From: Pararhizobium capsulatum DSM 1112
GTDB taxonomy: Bacteria; Pseudomonadota; Alphaproteobacteria; Rhizobiales; Rhizobiaceae
Direction: 5' to 3'
Assembly (NCBI RefSeq): GCF_030814475.1
Contig: NZ_JAUSVF010000003.1
Location: 598,479 to 662,478, forward strand
DNA: 64,000 bases
The notes under the pieces are model-generated. The model was given only the letters and a program-made list of their open reading frames with translations. It was not told the DNA's origin and ran no database searches. Positions 16,501-25,974 of the stretch are shown here, in pieces; the first letter of the stretch is position 1, and every line of letters begins with the position of its first letter. The translations under genes and the position numbers were made by a program.

Positions 16501-17112
16501 ATGACGAAAACAGTGACAGGCCTTTTTGACACGTATTCAGATGCAAGCTCGGCCGTCGAGCAGCTCAAGGCGGCAGGCATTTCAGACAGCGACATCAGCA
16601 TCGTCTCCAATAATTCGGACGGACGCTACAACGACGATGACGATGACGCCGCCGAAGGTGCGGGCACAGGCGCTGGCATCGGTGCTGCCGTGGGCGGCGT
16701 CGGCGGTCTGCTGACGGGTCTTGGCATTATGGCTATCCCAGGTGTCGGCCCGGTTGTTGCCGCAGGCTGGCTGGCGGCCACGGCTGCCGGCGCAGTCGCT
16801 GGTGCTGTCGTCGGTGGTGCCGCGGGAGGTATCGTCGGTGCCCTAACGGATTCGGGCGTCGACGAGCGCGATGCCCATGTTTATGCCGAAGGCGTTCGCC
16901 GCGGGGGTACCCTGGTGACCGCAAAGGTTGACGATACCCGTGCCCCGGAGGCCGAAGCAATTCTCCAACGCTCGAACTGGGTCGATCTTCCGGCCCGCCG
17001 GAGCGTATATGAAGGTCAGGGCTGGACCTCTTTCGACGACAAGGCCGATCCTTATTCGCAGGCAGAAATCGATGCCGAGCGCGCGCGTTATGCGGGGCGG
17101 GCGTCAAGATAG
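16501..17112 (+). CDS. General stress protein 17M-like membrane protein, copy 1
   Basis: 203 residues. The N-terminal domain (MTKTVTGLFDTYSDASSAVE then LKAAGISDSDISIVSN) matches the 17M/YflT-type fold. An acidic run (DDDDDAAEG) and a long Gly/Ala glycine-zipper (GAGIGAAVGGVGGLLTG to GGIVGALTD) follow, and then a second ferredoxin-like part (ERDAHVYAEGVRRGGTLVTA). Likely membrane-associated. GAGGAG gives the start. Expressed with the PepSY protein from the stress promoter at 16079. Confidence 0.8.
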   Translation: MTKTVTGLFDTYSDASSAVEQLKAAGISDSDISIVSNNSDGRYNDDDDDAAEGAGTGAGIGAAVGGVGGLLTGLGIMAIPGVGPVVAAGWLAATAAGAVAGAVVGGAAGGIVGALTDSGVDERDAHVYAEGVRRGGTLVTAKVDDTRAPEAEAILQRSNWVDLPARRSVYEGQGWTSFDDKADPYSQAEIDAERARYAGRASR

Positions 17113-17134
17113 GTGTGACGACTTGCAATACGGA

Positions 17135-17155
17135 CGGAGCCCCGCGCGGGCTCCG
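17135..17155 (+). terminator. Terminator-like hairpin
   Basis: CGGAGCCC and GGGCTCCG flank CGCGC, 22 bases after the 17M stop. No strong U-run. Confidence 0.55.
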
Positions 17156-17457
17156 CCGCGATTACATCAGCTGTCTAACGAGCATGACTTGGGTAAAACC
17201 GATCACTGCATTGGAAGTTGGCGTACTCGCCGCAACTCCACCTTTCAGGCGAGCCCGATCAGCGGAACAAGCGCGATCGCCACCCTGCGAGGGTTGACCC
17301 TTGATCAAAACGACCCTGCGCGATCGCTCTCCACTTCAGTCATAGGGCCAACCGCCTGTCTCATCCGAAGGCTAAATCGGAAGGCTTGCTTGAGGCTTGG
17401 GATAACGATCTCGAAGTCTGAAAAGCGTGAATCGCGTTCGCTGTTCTGTACCACAGG

Positions 17458-18774
17458 ATGCACTCTATGAATTCGACATCTGAACTATCGCTCTCCCGCA
17501 GGGGCACCAACCCGGCACCATCAGCAGGGAAAGCGGAAAGCGTTCTCAAGCAGCTTGGTCCCGGTCTGATCACTGGGGCCGCGGACGATGATCCAAGTGG
17601 CATCGCCACCTATTCGCAGGCAGGAGCCCAATTCGGCTTCAACATGCTTTGGACGATGCTTCTGACCTATCCGCTGATGTGCGCCATTCAGCTTATCAGC
17701 GCTCGTATAGGACGGGTCACCGGATGTGGGCTCGCAACCAACATGGGCGCGATATGGCCAAGGCCGCTGGTCATTGGGCTCGTGCTTCTTCTGTTCACCG
17801 CCAACACCATCAACATCGGTGCCAACCTCGCAGCCATGGGCGCTTCAGCGGAATTGGCGACGGGCGTTCCCAGCCTGCCTGCAACGATGTTCTTTGCCCT
17901 GCTGTCGCTTGGTCTGCAGATGTTCATTCCCTACGAGCGCTACGCCCAGTATTTAAAGTGGCTGACGCTAGTGTTGCTCAGCTACGTCGCCGTTCTGTTC
18001 GTCGTGGAGATCGACTGGCTGGCGGCTCTCAGGGGATTTGTCTGGCCATCCTTTCCGTTGTCCGGCAACAGCTTCACCGTCGTCGTCGCCATCCTCGGGA
18101 CAACCATCAGCCCATATCTGTTCTTCTGGCAGTCTAGTCAGGAGGTCGAGGAGATCGACCGCAAGGATGCCGCCGAGCCACTCAAGGAGGCACCGCAACA
18201 GGCTCCCAAGGAACTCAAGCGGATACGCCTTGACACCTTCGCTGGGATGGCAGTTTCGAACATCGTCGCCATTGTGATTATGATGAGCACAGCAGCCACG
18301 CTTCACGCGCATGGAAAGACCGAGATCGGGTCCGCCGCCGACGTCGCGGAGGCGTTGAAGCCTGTTGCAGGCGAATTCGCCTTCGTGCTGTTCAGCCTCG
18401 GCATCATCGGAACCGGCATGCTCTCAATTCCAGTCCTTGCAGGATCGGCGGCCTACGCGTTCGGCGAAAGCCAGGATTGGAAATGCGGCCTCGAGCACAA
18501 GCCTTGGGAGGCATACGGCTTCTACGGTGTGATTGCAGCAGCCACACTGCTCGGGCTCGGCATTGAGTTCGCACCGATCGATCCAATTAAGGCATTGTTT
18601 TGGAGCGCGGTCATCAACGGCTTCGTCGCCGTGCCGATCATGATGGCTATGATGATGGTGGTGAGCCGGCGCGACCGGATGAAGGAATTCACGGCGTCGC
18701 CGACGACGCTGGTGTTTGGCTGGGGGGCGACGGGCGTGATGGCCATTGCAGCGATTGCAATGATTATTTTCTGA
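17458..18774 (+). CDS. NRAMP-family divalent metal transporter (atypical motifs)
   Basis: 438 residues with about 11 membrane helices. Helix 1 carries DDDPSGIATYSQAGAQFG where classical NRAMP proteins have DPGN; helix 6 reads ILGTTISPYLFFWQSSQEVE, lacking the metal-binding methionine of the MPH motif. The aspartate of helix 1 is kept. Substrate is therefore uncertain; magnesium or another hard ion is possible by analogy with NRAMP relatives lacking that methionine. ATG at 17467 is an alternative start. The ~345 bases upstream contain the 17M terminator and no gene. Confidence 0.85.
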   Translation: MHSMNSTSELSLSRRGTNPAPSAGKAESVLKQLGPGLITGAADDDPSGIATYSQAGAQFGFNMLWTMLLTYPLMCAIQLISARIGRVTGCGLATNMGAIWPRPLVIGLVLLLFTANTINIGANLAAMGASAELATGVPSLPATMFFALLSLGLQMFIPYERYAQYLKWLTLVLLSYVAVLFVVEIDWLAALRGFVWPSFPLSGNSFTVVVAILGTTISPYLFFWQSSQEVEEIDRKDAAEPLKEAPQQAPKELKRIRLDTFAGMAVSNIVAIVIMMSTAATLHAHGKTEIGSAADVAEALKPVAGEFAFVLFSLGIIGTGMLSIPVLAGSAAYAFGESQDWKCGLEHKPWEAYGFYGVIAAATLLGLGIEFAPIDPIKALFWSAVINGFVAVPIMMAMMMVVSRRDRMKEFTASPTTLVFGWGATGVMAIAAIAMIIF

Positions 18775-19068
18775 ACAGGTGTGGGTGCGTCGGTAGGAAA
18801 GGGTGCCCGAGGTGAGATGGAGGCACATATGCGTGGACATGCAACGGATTTTTGCAGAGGACACGCCGTGGCATGTGTCTTGAATTGAAAGTGCCTTCCC
18901 ACAAATGGAAGAGTCTCGCGTCGATGACAGGAGCGCTCGATCTTCATCGATCACCGCAGCGTTCATTCCGTTAGTGACTGCCGCCGCCAAGCGGAGATTG
19001 CGGTAGTTCTGTTCTCCGATCCTCTGCTGAGCCACCTTGATACGGACGACTGACTACTGAACATCGCG
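18775..19068. other. Intergenic region
   Basis: No gene, hairpin or repeat that I can support. Confidence 0.4.
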
Positions 19069-19257
19069 TCAGAACCGGACGGCAGAAGGATCTCGATCAG
19101 AAGAATGTCGGGCCCACGCATTCAGTACGGGTCTCCCCGAAATGAAGCTGACGAGCAGCCTAGCCCACTCGGATGAGCGGTTCGCCGTGCAAACTTCGGT
19201 AATTGTAGGGGTTTCAGCGAACCCTCGCTGGGGCACTTCTGCGTTTAGCGTAGTCAT
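19069..19257 (-). CDS. Small hypothetical protein (weak)
   Basis: 62 residues, MTTLNAEVPQRGFAETPTIT onward. The AAAGG is very close to the ATG. Divergent from the GGDEF-EAL gene with only 42 bases between. No family; may not be real. Confidence 0.3.
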   Translation of the reverse strand: MTTLNAEVPQRGFAETPTITEVCTANRSSEWARLLVSFISGRPVLNAWARHSSDRDPSAVRF

Positions 19258-19299
19258 CCTTTAATGCTCTCTTGATAGCATACCTCCAAGAGGTGGGGT

Positions 19300-20865
19300 A
19301 TGAACGAATTTCTTTGCAGCAGAGCTGGGAGACAGCTCATCCTTGTGTCGGCTGGCGGCCTCGTGGTCTGGCTATGCTGTTTGCTTTTTCGAGGGCCCAT
19401 TTTGCACGCTGTCGAAGTCGCCAGCGCGGGCAGAACCCATCTCATAATCATCACGCTGATGGTGGCCGGAACCTCAAGCTTCATCTACTCAGGACTTCGT
19501 ATTCTCGCCATGCGCAGTGAAATGCTTGCCCGTCGAAAGGCTTTTGAGAAAGCAGACTACATCGCGACCCATGACAACCTCACCAAGCTTCCGAACCGTT
19601 ACAGTTTCGATCGCTATGTTCTCTCCCCCAAGGTGCTGCCAATTGGTAACTCATTGCCGGATGCCGTGCGCGAAATGGCGACCGTGTTTTCTATCGACCT
19701 CGACGGCTTTAAAAAAGTGAACGATTTGCTTGGTCACCAAGGTGGCGATGCGCTTTTGAAGGAAGTGGCCCGAAGGATCTGTGCGCTCGCAAACCACGAA
19801 TGCGTATTCAGGTTCGGCGGCGACGAGTTTGTAGTGATCGCCCAAGACATGCCACCAGAGAAGGAGGCATTGTTCGCTAAGCTTTTGATACATTCAATTT
19901 CGCGCGCCATACACATCGGGTCTCATCCAACCGCGGTAGGCGCTAGCGTCGGATACGCTCGGCTGCCTGAACATGGTGCGTCTCTTGAAGAAGTTCGTCA
20001 TTGCTCCGACATTGCACTTTATGAAGCGAAGGGCAGGGCCCACAACCAGCATTCTCTGTTCCAATGGGAAATGCAGGAAAACGTGACAGCCCGCGCCAAA
20101 CTCGAGGGTGAGTTGCGAAGCGCTATTGAAGACCGGAGTATCGTGCCCTTTTACCAACCATTGATAGATCTCAAGACCGGCAGCCTCTGCGGTTTCGAGG
20201 CTCTTGCCCGCTGGCGCAAGCTCGATGGCACGTTTGTGCCGCCGGATCGCTTTATCCCCGTCGCGGAGGAGACGGGTTTGATTACTACCCTGTTTTCCCA
20301 GTTGCTCCAGACAGCGTGCAGAGATGCCGCTGCATGGCCAGAACACCTCACGTTGTCATTCAACGTGTCTCCAATCCAGATCGAAGACCGTCTGCTGGTA
20401 AACCGAATCCTTCAAATCATGAAGGACACTGGTTTCGGAGCACCAAGACTGGAAATAGAGATTACAGAAAATGCCTTGATGGGTGATCCCGATTTGGCAG
20501 CGGCGACGCTTCAGAAGTTGCATGCCGCCGGAATCCAAGTGGCACTTGATGATTTCGGCACCGGATATTCCAGCCTTTCCCAGCTTGCACGTTTCCAGTT
20601 CGACAAGATCAAAATCGACAAAAGCTTCGTGTCCGGATCCGTAGCCAACGAGAAAAATGCAAAGATTATCGGTGCGATCTTGAGCCTCGGTCGCAGCCTC
20701 AATCTCAAAACAACCGTCGAAGGAATCGAAGAGAATTCTCAGCTCGGCTACTATCTCGGACAGGGATGTGACTTCGGACAAGGATATCTGTTCGGAAAAG
20801 CGATGCCCCAGGAAGAAGTGCCAGCGTTCATTCGCAATCGTACTGAGATCCTAAGGGTGGGATAG
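19300..20865 (+). CDS. Membrane GGDEF-EAL cyclic-di-GMP protein
   Basis: 521 residues. Two membrane helices (about 11-31 and 46-68) with only a short extracytoplasmic loop, so no large external sensor. GGDEF domain (about 85-250) with intact RFGGDEF (173-177) but no RxxD inhibitory site in front. EAL domain (about 265-515) with GFEALARW, SFNVSPIQ, EITENALM, DDFGTGYSSL and TVEGIE intact. Both cyclase and phosphodiesterase active sites look complete; net activity cannot be told. AGAGGTGGGG precedes the ATG. Confidence 0.92.
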   Translation: MNEFLCSRAGRQLILVSAGGLVVWLCCLLFRGPILHAVEVASAGRTHLIIITLMVAGTSSFIYSGLRILAMRSEMLARRKAFEKADYIATHDNLTKLPNRYSFDRYVLSPKVLPIGNSLPDAVREMATVFSIDLDGFKKVNDLLGHQGGDALLKEVARRICALANHECVFRFGGDEFVVIAQDMPPEKEALFAKLLIHSISRAIHIGSHPTAVGASVGYARLPEHGASLEEVRHCSDIALYEAKGRAHNQHSLFQWEMQENVTARAKLEGELRSAIEDRSIVPFYQPLIDLKTGSLCGFEALARWRKLDGTFVPPDRFIPVAEETGLITTLFSQLLQTACRDAAAWPEHLTLSFNVSPIQIEDRLLVNRILQIMKDTGFGAPRLEIEITENALMGDPDLAAATLQKLHAAGIQVALDDFGTGYSSLSQLARFQFDKIKIDKSFVSGSVANEKNAKIIGAILSLGRSLNLKTTVEGIEENSQLGYYLGQGCDFGQGYLFGKAMPQEEVPAFIRNRTEILRVG

Positions 20866-21059
20866 TCGCGAGCACCTGACAAAGGCCCATCGGCTTGCCA
20901 TTGCCTCGCGTATGACGGCGAAAGCCTCGGCGAGCGACGTCGTACTCATATAGTCGCGAGACGTGGTTCATCGACCAAAAACTCAAGTCTGCGTGAAATC
21001 TGTTTGCCGAAAAGGCCGCCATCTAAAGACATCGGTTAGCAAGAGAATCCTATCGCGGA
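20866..21059. other. Intergenic region
   Basis: Nothing recognised between the GGDEF-EAL gene and the IS66 relic. Confidence 0.4.
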
Positions 21060-21440
21060 GTGGCGTAACCGCCCGATTGCTACCGCGGAGATTTTTCTTT
21101 GATGAACAATGCATTGGAAGACGCCGCGAGCAGCCCCTTCTTCTTGAGCTCGCTACGCCAAGCGTAAATCTGCTGGCGCGTTAAATCGTGTCGATTAGCA
21201 ACCTCGGTGATCGTGGCTCCAGCATCCCCAACCGACAGCACAATTGCAATCTTCTCATCGTCGCGCCATCAACGACGACGTTCATGCCCAAGAATTTCAA
21301 CGCGCATCGCAATCCCCGCATAAGACACGTCGCTAACGACGTCGTTAAATACGTGTCTTAGGCCATCAGAGCCTTAGGCGGCAGGCGGTGCCAATCGGGC
21401 GGTTACGCTGTAGCCGACGTCGGCGTTTTCTAACCGCGAC
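21060..21440 (-). mobile_element. IS66-family deletion derivative (non-autonomous)
   Basis: Inverted 17-base ends, GCGTAACCGCCCGATTG near 21064 and CAATCGGGCGGTTACGC near 21391, enclose a fragment of IS66 OrfA on the minus strand. It reads MRVEILGHERRR, a stop (TGA), then WRDDEKIAIVLSVGDAGATI, TEVANRHDLTRQQIYAWRSE and LKKKGLLAASSNALFI. OrfB and the DDE transposase are gone. The arrangement is that of a small internally deleted element that could be moved in trans, though the left end appears worn. Confidence 0.65.
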
Positions 21441-21591
21441 CAATCCAGTTGACCCATCCCTTGCTCTGTCGGAGAATTTTTTCGACTGTATTATCTTTTT
21501 TTATTGAAGGCTCGATGGGCTCAGATCAGATTGTTAGCCAATGCCGGGGGCGGCAGAGAGGGGCAATTTGTCGTCCTGGGAGAGAGCACAA

Positions 21592-21783
21592 ATGAACCTA
21601 TACGAAACCAGCATTCCGCCTAAAGATATCTTCCTTCTGCAGAGCGTCCTCGACGTCTGGTGCAAAGAAAATCACGTCAATCGAAAAGACGCTTCGGAGG
21701 AGGCGAAAATCCTCATTAGCGAATACAAAAATGGCACTCGGTCTCAGATCAAGTTGATGGATGCATTGTTCAGACGGCACTAG
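21592..21783 (+). CDS. Small hypothetical protein
   Basis: 63 residues, MNLYETSIPPKDIFLLQSVL onward, helical and charged with a single tryptophan region VWCKENHVNRKDASEEAK. GGGAGAG before the ATG at 21592. Function unknown. Confidence 0.6.
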   Translation: MNLYETSIPPKDIFLLQSVLDVWCKENHVNRKDASEEAKILISEYKNGTRSQIKLMDALFRRH

Positions 21784-21934
21784 CTGGTTTGCGATGAATG
21801 GCTACTTGTATAAGGGGGCAGTGATCGGGATACAGTCGCCAGATACCTCGACCAAACCTAATTGCCCTTGCTCGAGCAGCGCAGCGAACTCCAAGAAGGG
21901 AGACTTCTGTCCACTTTGAAATTATGTCGGCCTC

Positions 21935-22423
21935 CTAGCGGGTAGCACCGAACACGAAGGCGAGGCCGGCGACGATAGCAATGGCCGAGATCGGTCGATC
22001 CCGGATCTTAGTTTCGACATCCTGTAACAGGCTTCGGACTTCGGACTTCGCGAGCGATGTCGCTCCGGCTGCCATTTCCGATGCCGTCTCGGCGAGATGG
22101 TTGGCGTCTCGGCGCAGCGCTCGCAGGCGATCGCGACCGTTCGTGACCTCTTCGTCGCAACGGTACTCTGCTTCAGTTGAGCGGAGGGCCTGTTCCACCA
22201 GTGGAAATTCTTCGTTCCCTTCAGGCTGCTGGCGCACGCGGTTTGCCTCTTCCGCGTCAATCCTGCCCGTCGACACGGCAGCCTGGGTGGCAGCGACTGG
22301 ATCCGAAGCGGGAAAAGTATCCTCGATGCCTATCTCGAGATTACCTTCCGACGCGCGTTCGCGTTGGGCTTCCTGCTCGATCTTCAGCGACTGTACTGCG
22401 GGGGATTTGTTCGGGTCTTGCAT
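21935..22423 (-). CDS. DUF883/ElaB-like membrane-anchored protein
   Basis: 162 residues beginning MQDPNKSPAVQSLKIEQEAQ. The first ~110 residues are charged and helical. The end, MAAGATSLAKSEVRSLLQDV then DRPISAIAIVAGLAFVFGAT, is the amphipathic helix plus C-terminal membrane anchor typical of the YqjD/ElaB/DUF883 group, which bind inner membrane and sometimes ribosomes. AGGAGA supports ATG at 22423. A promoter of the stress type lies 25 bases upstream. Confidence 0.7.
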   Translation of the reverse strand: MQDPNKSPAVQSLKIEQEAQRERASEGNLEIGIEDTFPASDPVAATQAAVSTGRIDAEEANRVRQQPEGNEEFPLVEQALRSTEAEYRCDEEVTNGRDRLRALRRDANHLAETASEMAAGATSLAKSEVRSLLQDVETKIRDRPISAIAIVAGLAFVFGATR

Positions 22424-22447
22424 GTGGTTTCTCCTGTTTGGAATCAG

Positions 22448-22472
22448 AAGTCCGCGAGCGCTCAAAAGTTCC
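22448..22472 (-). promoter_or_regulatory. EcfG/RpoE2-like promoter (near match) of the DUF883-like gene
   Basis: Minus-strand GGAAC (22472-22468), 17 bases, then CTT instead of GTT (22450-22448). Confidence 0.45.
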
Positions 22473-22683
22473 ATTGTCGGGCTGGGTAGCCGCTTGGCGG
22501 CTTCCCGTCGGTTGTAAAGGCGACCGTGGTTCCATTCCAAAAGCAGATATCGCGGCGCTTCCGCGGACAATGGCCAATTTCTGGTGCGCTGAAAGCCGTG
22601 TGATAACGCATTGAGCCATGACTCCTCATGCGAGGTTATTTTGACAACCACGTTGAACCGGAATGAGCATAGGCGACAGCCTT

Positions 22684-22708
22684 GGAACTATTTTCCTGTC
22701 GGTGTGTT
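22684..22708 (+). promoter_or_regulatory. EcfG/RpoE2-like promoter of the second PepSY/17M pair
   Basis: GGAAC (22684-22688), 17 bases, GTT (22706-22708). Distance to the PepSY start (42 bases) is nearly that of copy 1, although the DNA between the two promoters has diverged. Confidence 0.6.
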
Positions 22709-22749
22709 CTTTCGCCGCGGGACGCTCACGATCCCGCAAGGAGAACCCA

Positions 22750-23070
22750 ATGAAAAAACTTCTCATCGCCACGGCGGCCATCGCCTTTTCCGCAACCTCG
22801 GTATTCGCCCAGGCAACAAAGCCCGCTCCTAACCCTGACGGCGACACTCCGGCCGTCGCCACACCCTCGGATCAGAACGCGACCGCACCCGTCGAAGGTG
22901 CGAACAGCTTCACCGAAGGCCAAGCCAAGGACCGCATCGTCGAAGCTGGTTATGCAGATGTCACGGAGCTGAAGCTCGATGACAAGGGCGTCTGGCAGGG
23001 CAAGGCGACCAAGGACGGTAAGGCCGTAATGGTATCGTTGGACTACCAGGGAAACATCGTCGCCAAGTAA
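22750..23070 (+). CDS. Exported PepSY-like protein, copy 2
   Basis: 106 residues, differing from copy 1 only at a few positions near the linker (KPAPNPDG for KPAANPDG; DQNATAP for DQNTSAP). Same signal peptide, PepSY-like domain and 33-base gap to the next gene. Unlike copy 1 it has no AGGACTTAAGTCCT site upstream, so the duplicates probably differ in regulation. Confidence 0.8.
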   Translation: MKKLLIATAAIAFSATSVFAQATKPAPNPDGDTPAVATPSDQNATAPVEGANSFTEGQAKDRIVEAGYADVTELKLDDKGVWQGKATKDGKAVMVSLDYQGNIVAK

Positions 23071-23103
23071 ATGCAGGCAAGAACAACAACGAGGAGAAAC
23101 CCC

Positions 23104-23712
23104 ATGACGAAAACAGTGACAGGCCTTTTTGACACGTATTCAGATGCAAGCTCGGCCGTCGAGCAGCTCAAGGCGGCAGGCATTTCAGACAGCGACATCA
23201 GCATCGTCTCCAATAATTCGGACGGGCGCTACAACGACGATGACGATGACGCCGCCGAAGGTGCGGGCACAGGCGCTGGCATCGGTGCTGCCGTGGGCGG
23301 CGTCGGCGGTCTGCTGACGGGTCTTGGCATTATGGCTATCCCAGGTGTCGGCCCGGTTGTTGCCGCAGGCTGGCTGGCGGCCACGGCTGCCGGCGCAGTC
23401 GCTGGTGCCGTCGTCGGTGGTGCCGCGGGAGGTATCGTCGGAGCATTGACGGACTCCGGCGTCGACGAGCGCGATGCCCATGTTTATGCCGAAGGCGTTC
23501 GCCGCGGGGGTACCCTGGTGACCGCAAAGGTTGACGATACCCGTGCCCCAGAGGCCGAAGCAATTCTCCAACGCTCGAACTGGGTCGATCTTCCGGCCCG
23601 CCGGACAGCCTATGAGGGGCAGGGCTGGACCTCTTTCGACGACAAGGCCGATCCTTATTCGCAGGCTGAGATCGATGCCGAGCGCGCACGTTATGCGGGG
23701 CGCGCATTGTAA
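23104..23712 (+). CDS. General stress protein 17M-like membrane protein, copy 2
   Basis: 202 residues, almost identical to copy 1; the changes cluster at the C-terminus (RRTAYEGQ for RRSVYEGQ, ending RAL for RASR) and in silent positions around GGIVGALTDSG. Recent duplication or gene conversion is implied. GAGGAG precedes the ATG. Confidence 0.8.
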   Translation: MTKTVTGLFDTYSDASSAVEQLKAAGISDSDISIVSNNSDGRYNDDDDDAAEGAGTGAGIGAAVGGVGGLLTGLGIMAIPGVGPVVAAGWLAATAAGAVAGAVVGGAAGGIVGALTDSGVDERDAHVYAEGVRRGGTLVTAKVDDTRAPEAEAILQRSNWVDLPARRTAYEGQGWTSFDDKADPYSQAEIDAERARYAGRAL

Positions 23713-23736
23713 GCCAAACATCTCACCTCTGAAAAA

Positions 23737-23764
23737 CAACGGAGCCAGATCGGCCCCGTTGGTT
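23737..23764 (+). terminator. Terminator hairpin after the second 17M gene
   Basis: AACGGAGCC pairs imperfectly with GGCCCCGTT, followed by GGTTTGTT. Confidence 0.65.
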
Positions 23765-24931
23765 TGTTAAGCGGCCGTCTCGCCGGAATCTGTTACCGTC
23801 AGTTCACGCGCTGCCGGAGTACCGCGTGCCCGACTGCTTTTTTGAAGATGCGAAAAACGGATTGCGACCCCGATCGGAAAGGATGACCGATTGGTCGGGA
23901 AGAGACGGTAGCCACTGAAACAGGAGCGCGTCGGCTCTGGATGGAAGCGTTTCCCGAACAATTGCAAGTCCGCAAGCACGCATAGAGAGGGGGTCGGCCG
24001 GAATGCCAACGCGGCGCCACAGGCAGTCCATTTCCTCGGAGAGCATTTGATGACGGCGAACCGAGGTGTAAGGATCTGCTCGCTGAAATCGGCGTAAAAC
24101 CCCGAAAAAGCGGCCTGAAAAACGCCTGTTTCTAGCCGAGATGCCCAAAAGGACAGTACCTCTGTCTTGAATCGTCCGACTAGCGTGCCATTCTTCTTCC
24201 TATCACTGCCGCATAAGTGATGACTCACTGGCGGGTGAGTGTTGATGACAGGAATGCTTACGAAAGCTCCGGTGACCGTCGTCGCCGGAGTTTTCTTGTG
24301 CCTGATAGGTCAACACTGATTTCTTGAAGACCAATATTTGCACCCTAAGATTGTTTTATCAGCACTTTCTTTCCTTCGGAGGGATAGGAAAGCGCCATTG
24401 CGGAAAAGGTCCCCTCGGTGCCACCATGGGACATTTTCTGTTTTAATAACTCGTGCTACCCACATGCCGCTTTATCGATGGGGGCGCGCCGCTTGGCGCG
24501 ACTGTGATCAGAATCGGGAGGCGAACGCCCCTACCAATGTCGCGTTGGCACTGGGGGATGATCATCCCCCCGTTATTTCGAATCCGAAATGATCGCGCTA
24601 CTCTCTCTGCCATGGAGCTAAATGTGCGGTCCTGGTTTGCCAGCCGGCGGTCGGCGGTCGGCTTCTTCGTTCGCGCCGAAAGGCTTGACCTCTCGATAAA
24701 CAGACAGCCAATTGTAGAGGCTTGCCTTTTCTACCCCACCCACCATTCGGGGTAGGCGTTCGTTCAGGTTGGCCGGTTGTCCTTAATCCGTTCCTCAACG
24801 GTTCATGAGAATCTTAGAAGAGCCCAATATTGGCCCTGTCAAGAGAACGAAATGAGATTCACCCGTCCCGCAGAGCGGAGCGGCTTCGCAGCGCCCGAAC
24901 GAAGAGTGACACTTTGGCCAGCCGATACTGT
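23765..24931. other. 1.2 kb without a confident gene
   Basis: Open frames exist on both strands but none has a ribosome binding site plus a sensible protein. The clearest element is a terminator-like hairpin at 24266-24295 (CTCCGGTGACC, then GTCGCCGGAG, then TTTTCTT), which would end rightward transcription from an unseen start, possibly a small RNA. Confidence 0.4.
24266..24295 (+). terminator. Rho-independent terminator, owner unknown
   Basis: GC-rich stem CTCCGGnGAC/GTCGCCGGAG followed by TTTTCTT. No gene upstream is evident. Confidence 0.6.
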
Positions 24932-25010
24932 TAGAGCTGCCTCAAAAAGATGTGAGTGATTTCAGTCGGTTGTGATTCCATCGGATTTGCGAAGATTCGA
25001 GGAGAGCACG

Positions 25011-25974
25011 ATGGCCTGGACTGAAACCACCCGGCGGAATTATGTCCGTCGGACGCTGCGATATGCAAGCGACGTTACGGATCGCGAATGGGATTTTGTT
25101 GCGGCGTTCATGCCCGCGCCACGGCGTTTGGGTCGGCCGCGCAAGACCGATTTGCGGGAGATTGTGAACGCTCTTCTCTATATCGCCTCGACAGGTTGCC
25201 AGTGGTGGATGCTGCCCAAGGACTTTCCGCCTTGTTCGACGGTGCAGCGGTATTTCTATGAATGGCGAGCCATGGGCCTTTGGTCACGGATCAACCATCA
25301 CCTCGTCATGGAGGCGCGGGAACTGGAGGGAATGAAGCCTCACCGACGGCCGGTGCCATCGATAGCCAAAGCGTCAAAACCACTGAAAGCGGCGGTATCC
25401 GAGGCTTTGATGCTGGCAAGACGGCGACAAACTGCGTTTGCGCTGAGATCAAGGGTCGCAAGCGCCACATCATTGTCGATACACTCGGGCTGATGGTCGG
25501 CCTCATGGTGCATAGTGCCGATATTCAGGACCGCGACGGCGCTCCCGATCTCCTGAAATCCATCAGGAACCGATGGCCATGGCTGCTTCATGTCTTCGCC
25601 GATGGCGGCTATGCGGGCGACAAGCTGAAAAAGCGGCTGCAGAAAATCGGGAAATGGAACCCTGGGTGCCGACAAGGCCTATGACACAAAGGACTTCGTC
25701 AAAGATTTGCGGTCGATGAAGGTGACGCCCCATGTGGCGCAGAACGTCAATGGTCGCCACTCCGCCATTGACGGGCGCACGACGCGCCATTCCGGCTATG
25801 GGGTCAGCTTGCGTATCCGCAAGCGCATCGGAGGCGTTCGGCTGGATCAAGACTGTCGCGGGGCAGGACAAGACGAAGTTCCGTGGTCGCGACCGCGTCG
25901 GATGGGCCTTCACCTTCGCGGCTGCCGCCTATGATCTGGTGCGGTTACCGAAACTGATGGCGGTGTCGTCATGA
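25011..25974 (+). pseudogene. Chimeric IS5-type transposase
   Basis: The first two thirds (MAWTETTRRNYVRRTLRYAS through LLYIASTGCQWWMLPKDFPP, then GAIDSQSVKTTESGG, FADGGYAGDKLKKRLQKIGKW) is one IS5-group transposase, with a frameshift near 25330. After GKW (about 25665) the sequence switches to the C-terminal part of a different IS5-group transposase (GADKAYDTKDFVKDLRS, TPHVAQNVNGRHSAIDGRTT, FGWIKTVAGQDKTKFRGRDR), with another frameshift near 25835. GAGGAGAGC precedes the ATG. The two halves probably fused by deletion or recombination between adjacent elements. The left IS end may lie near 24932. Confidence 0.8.
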
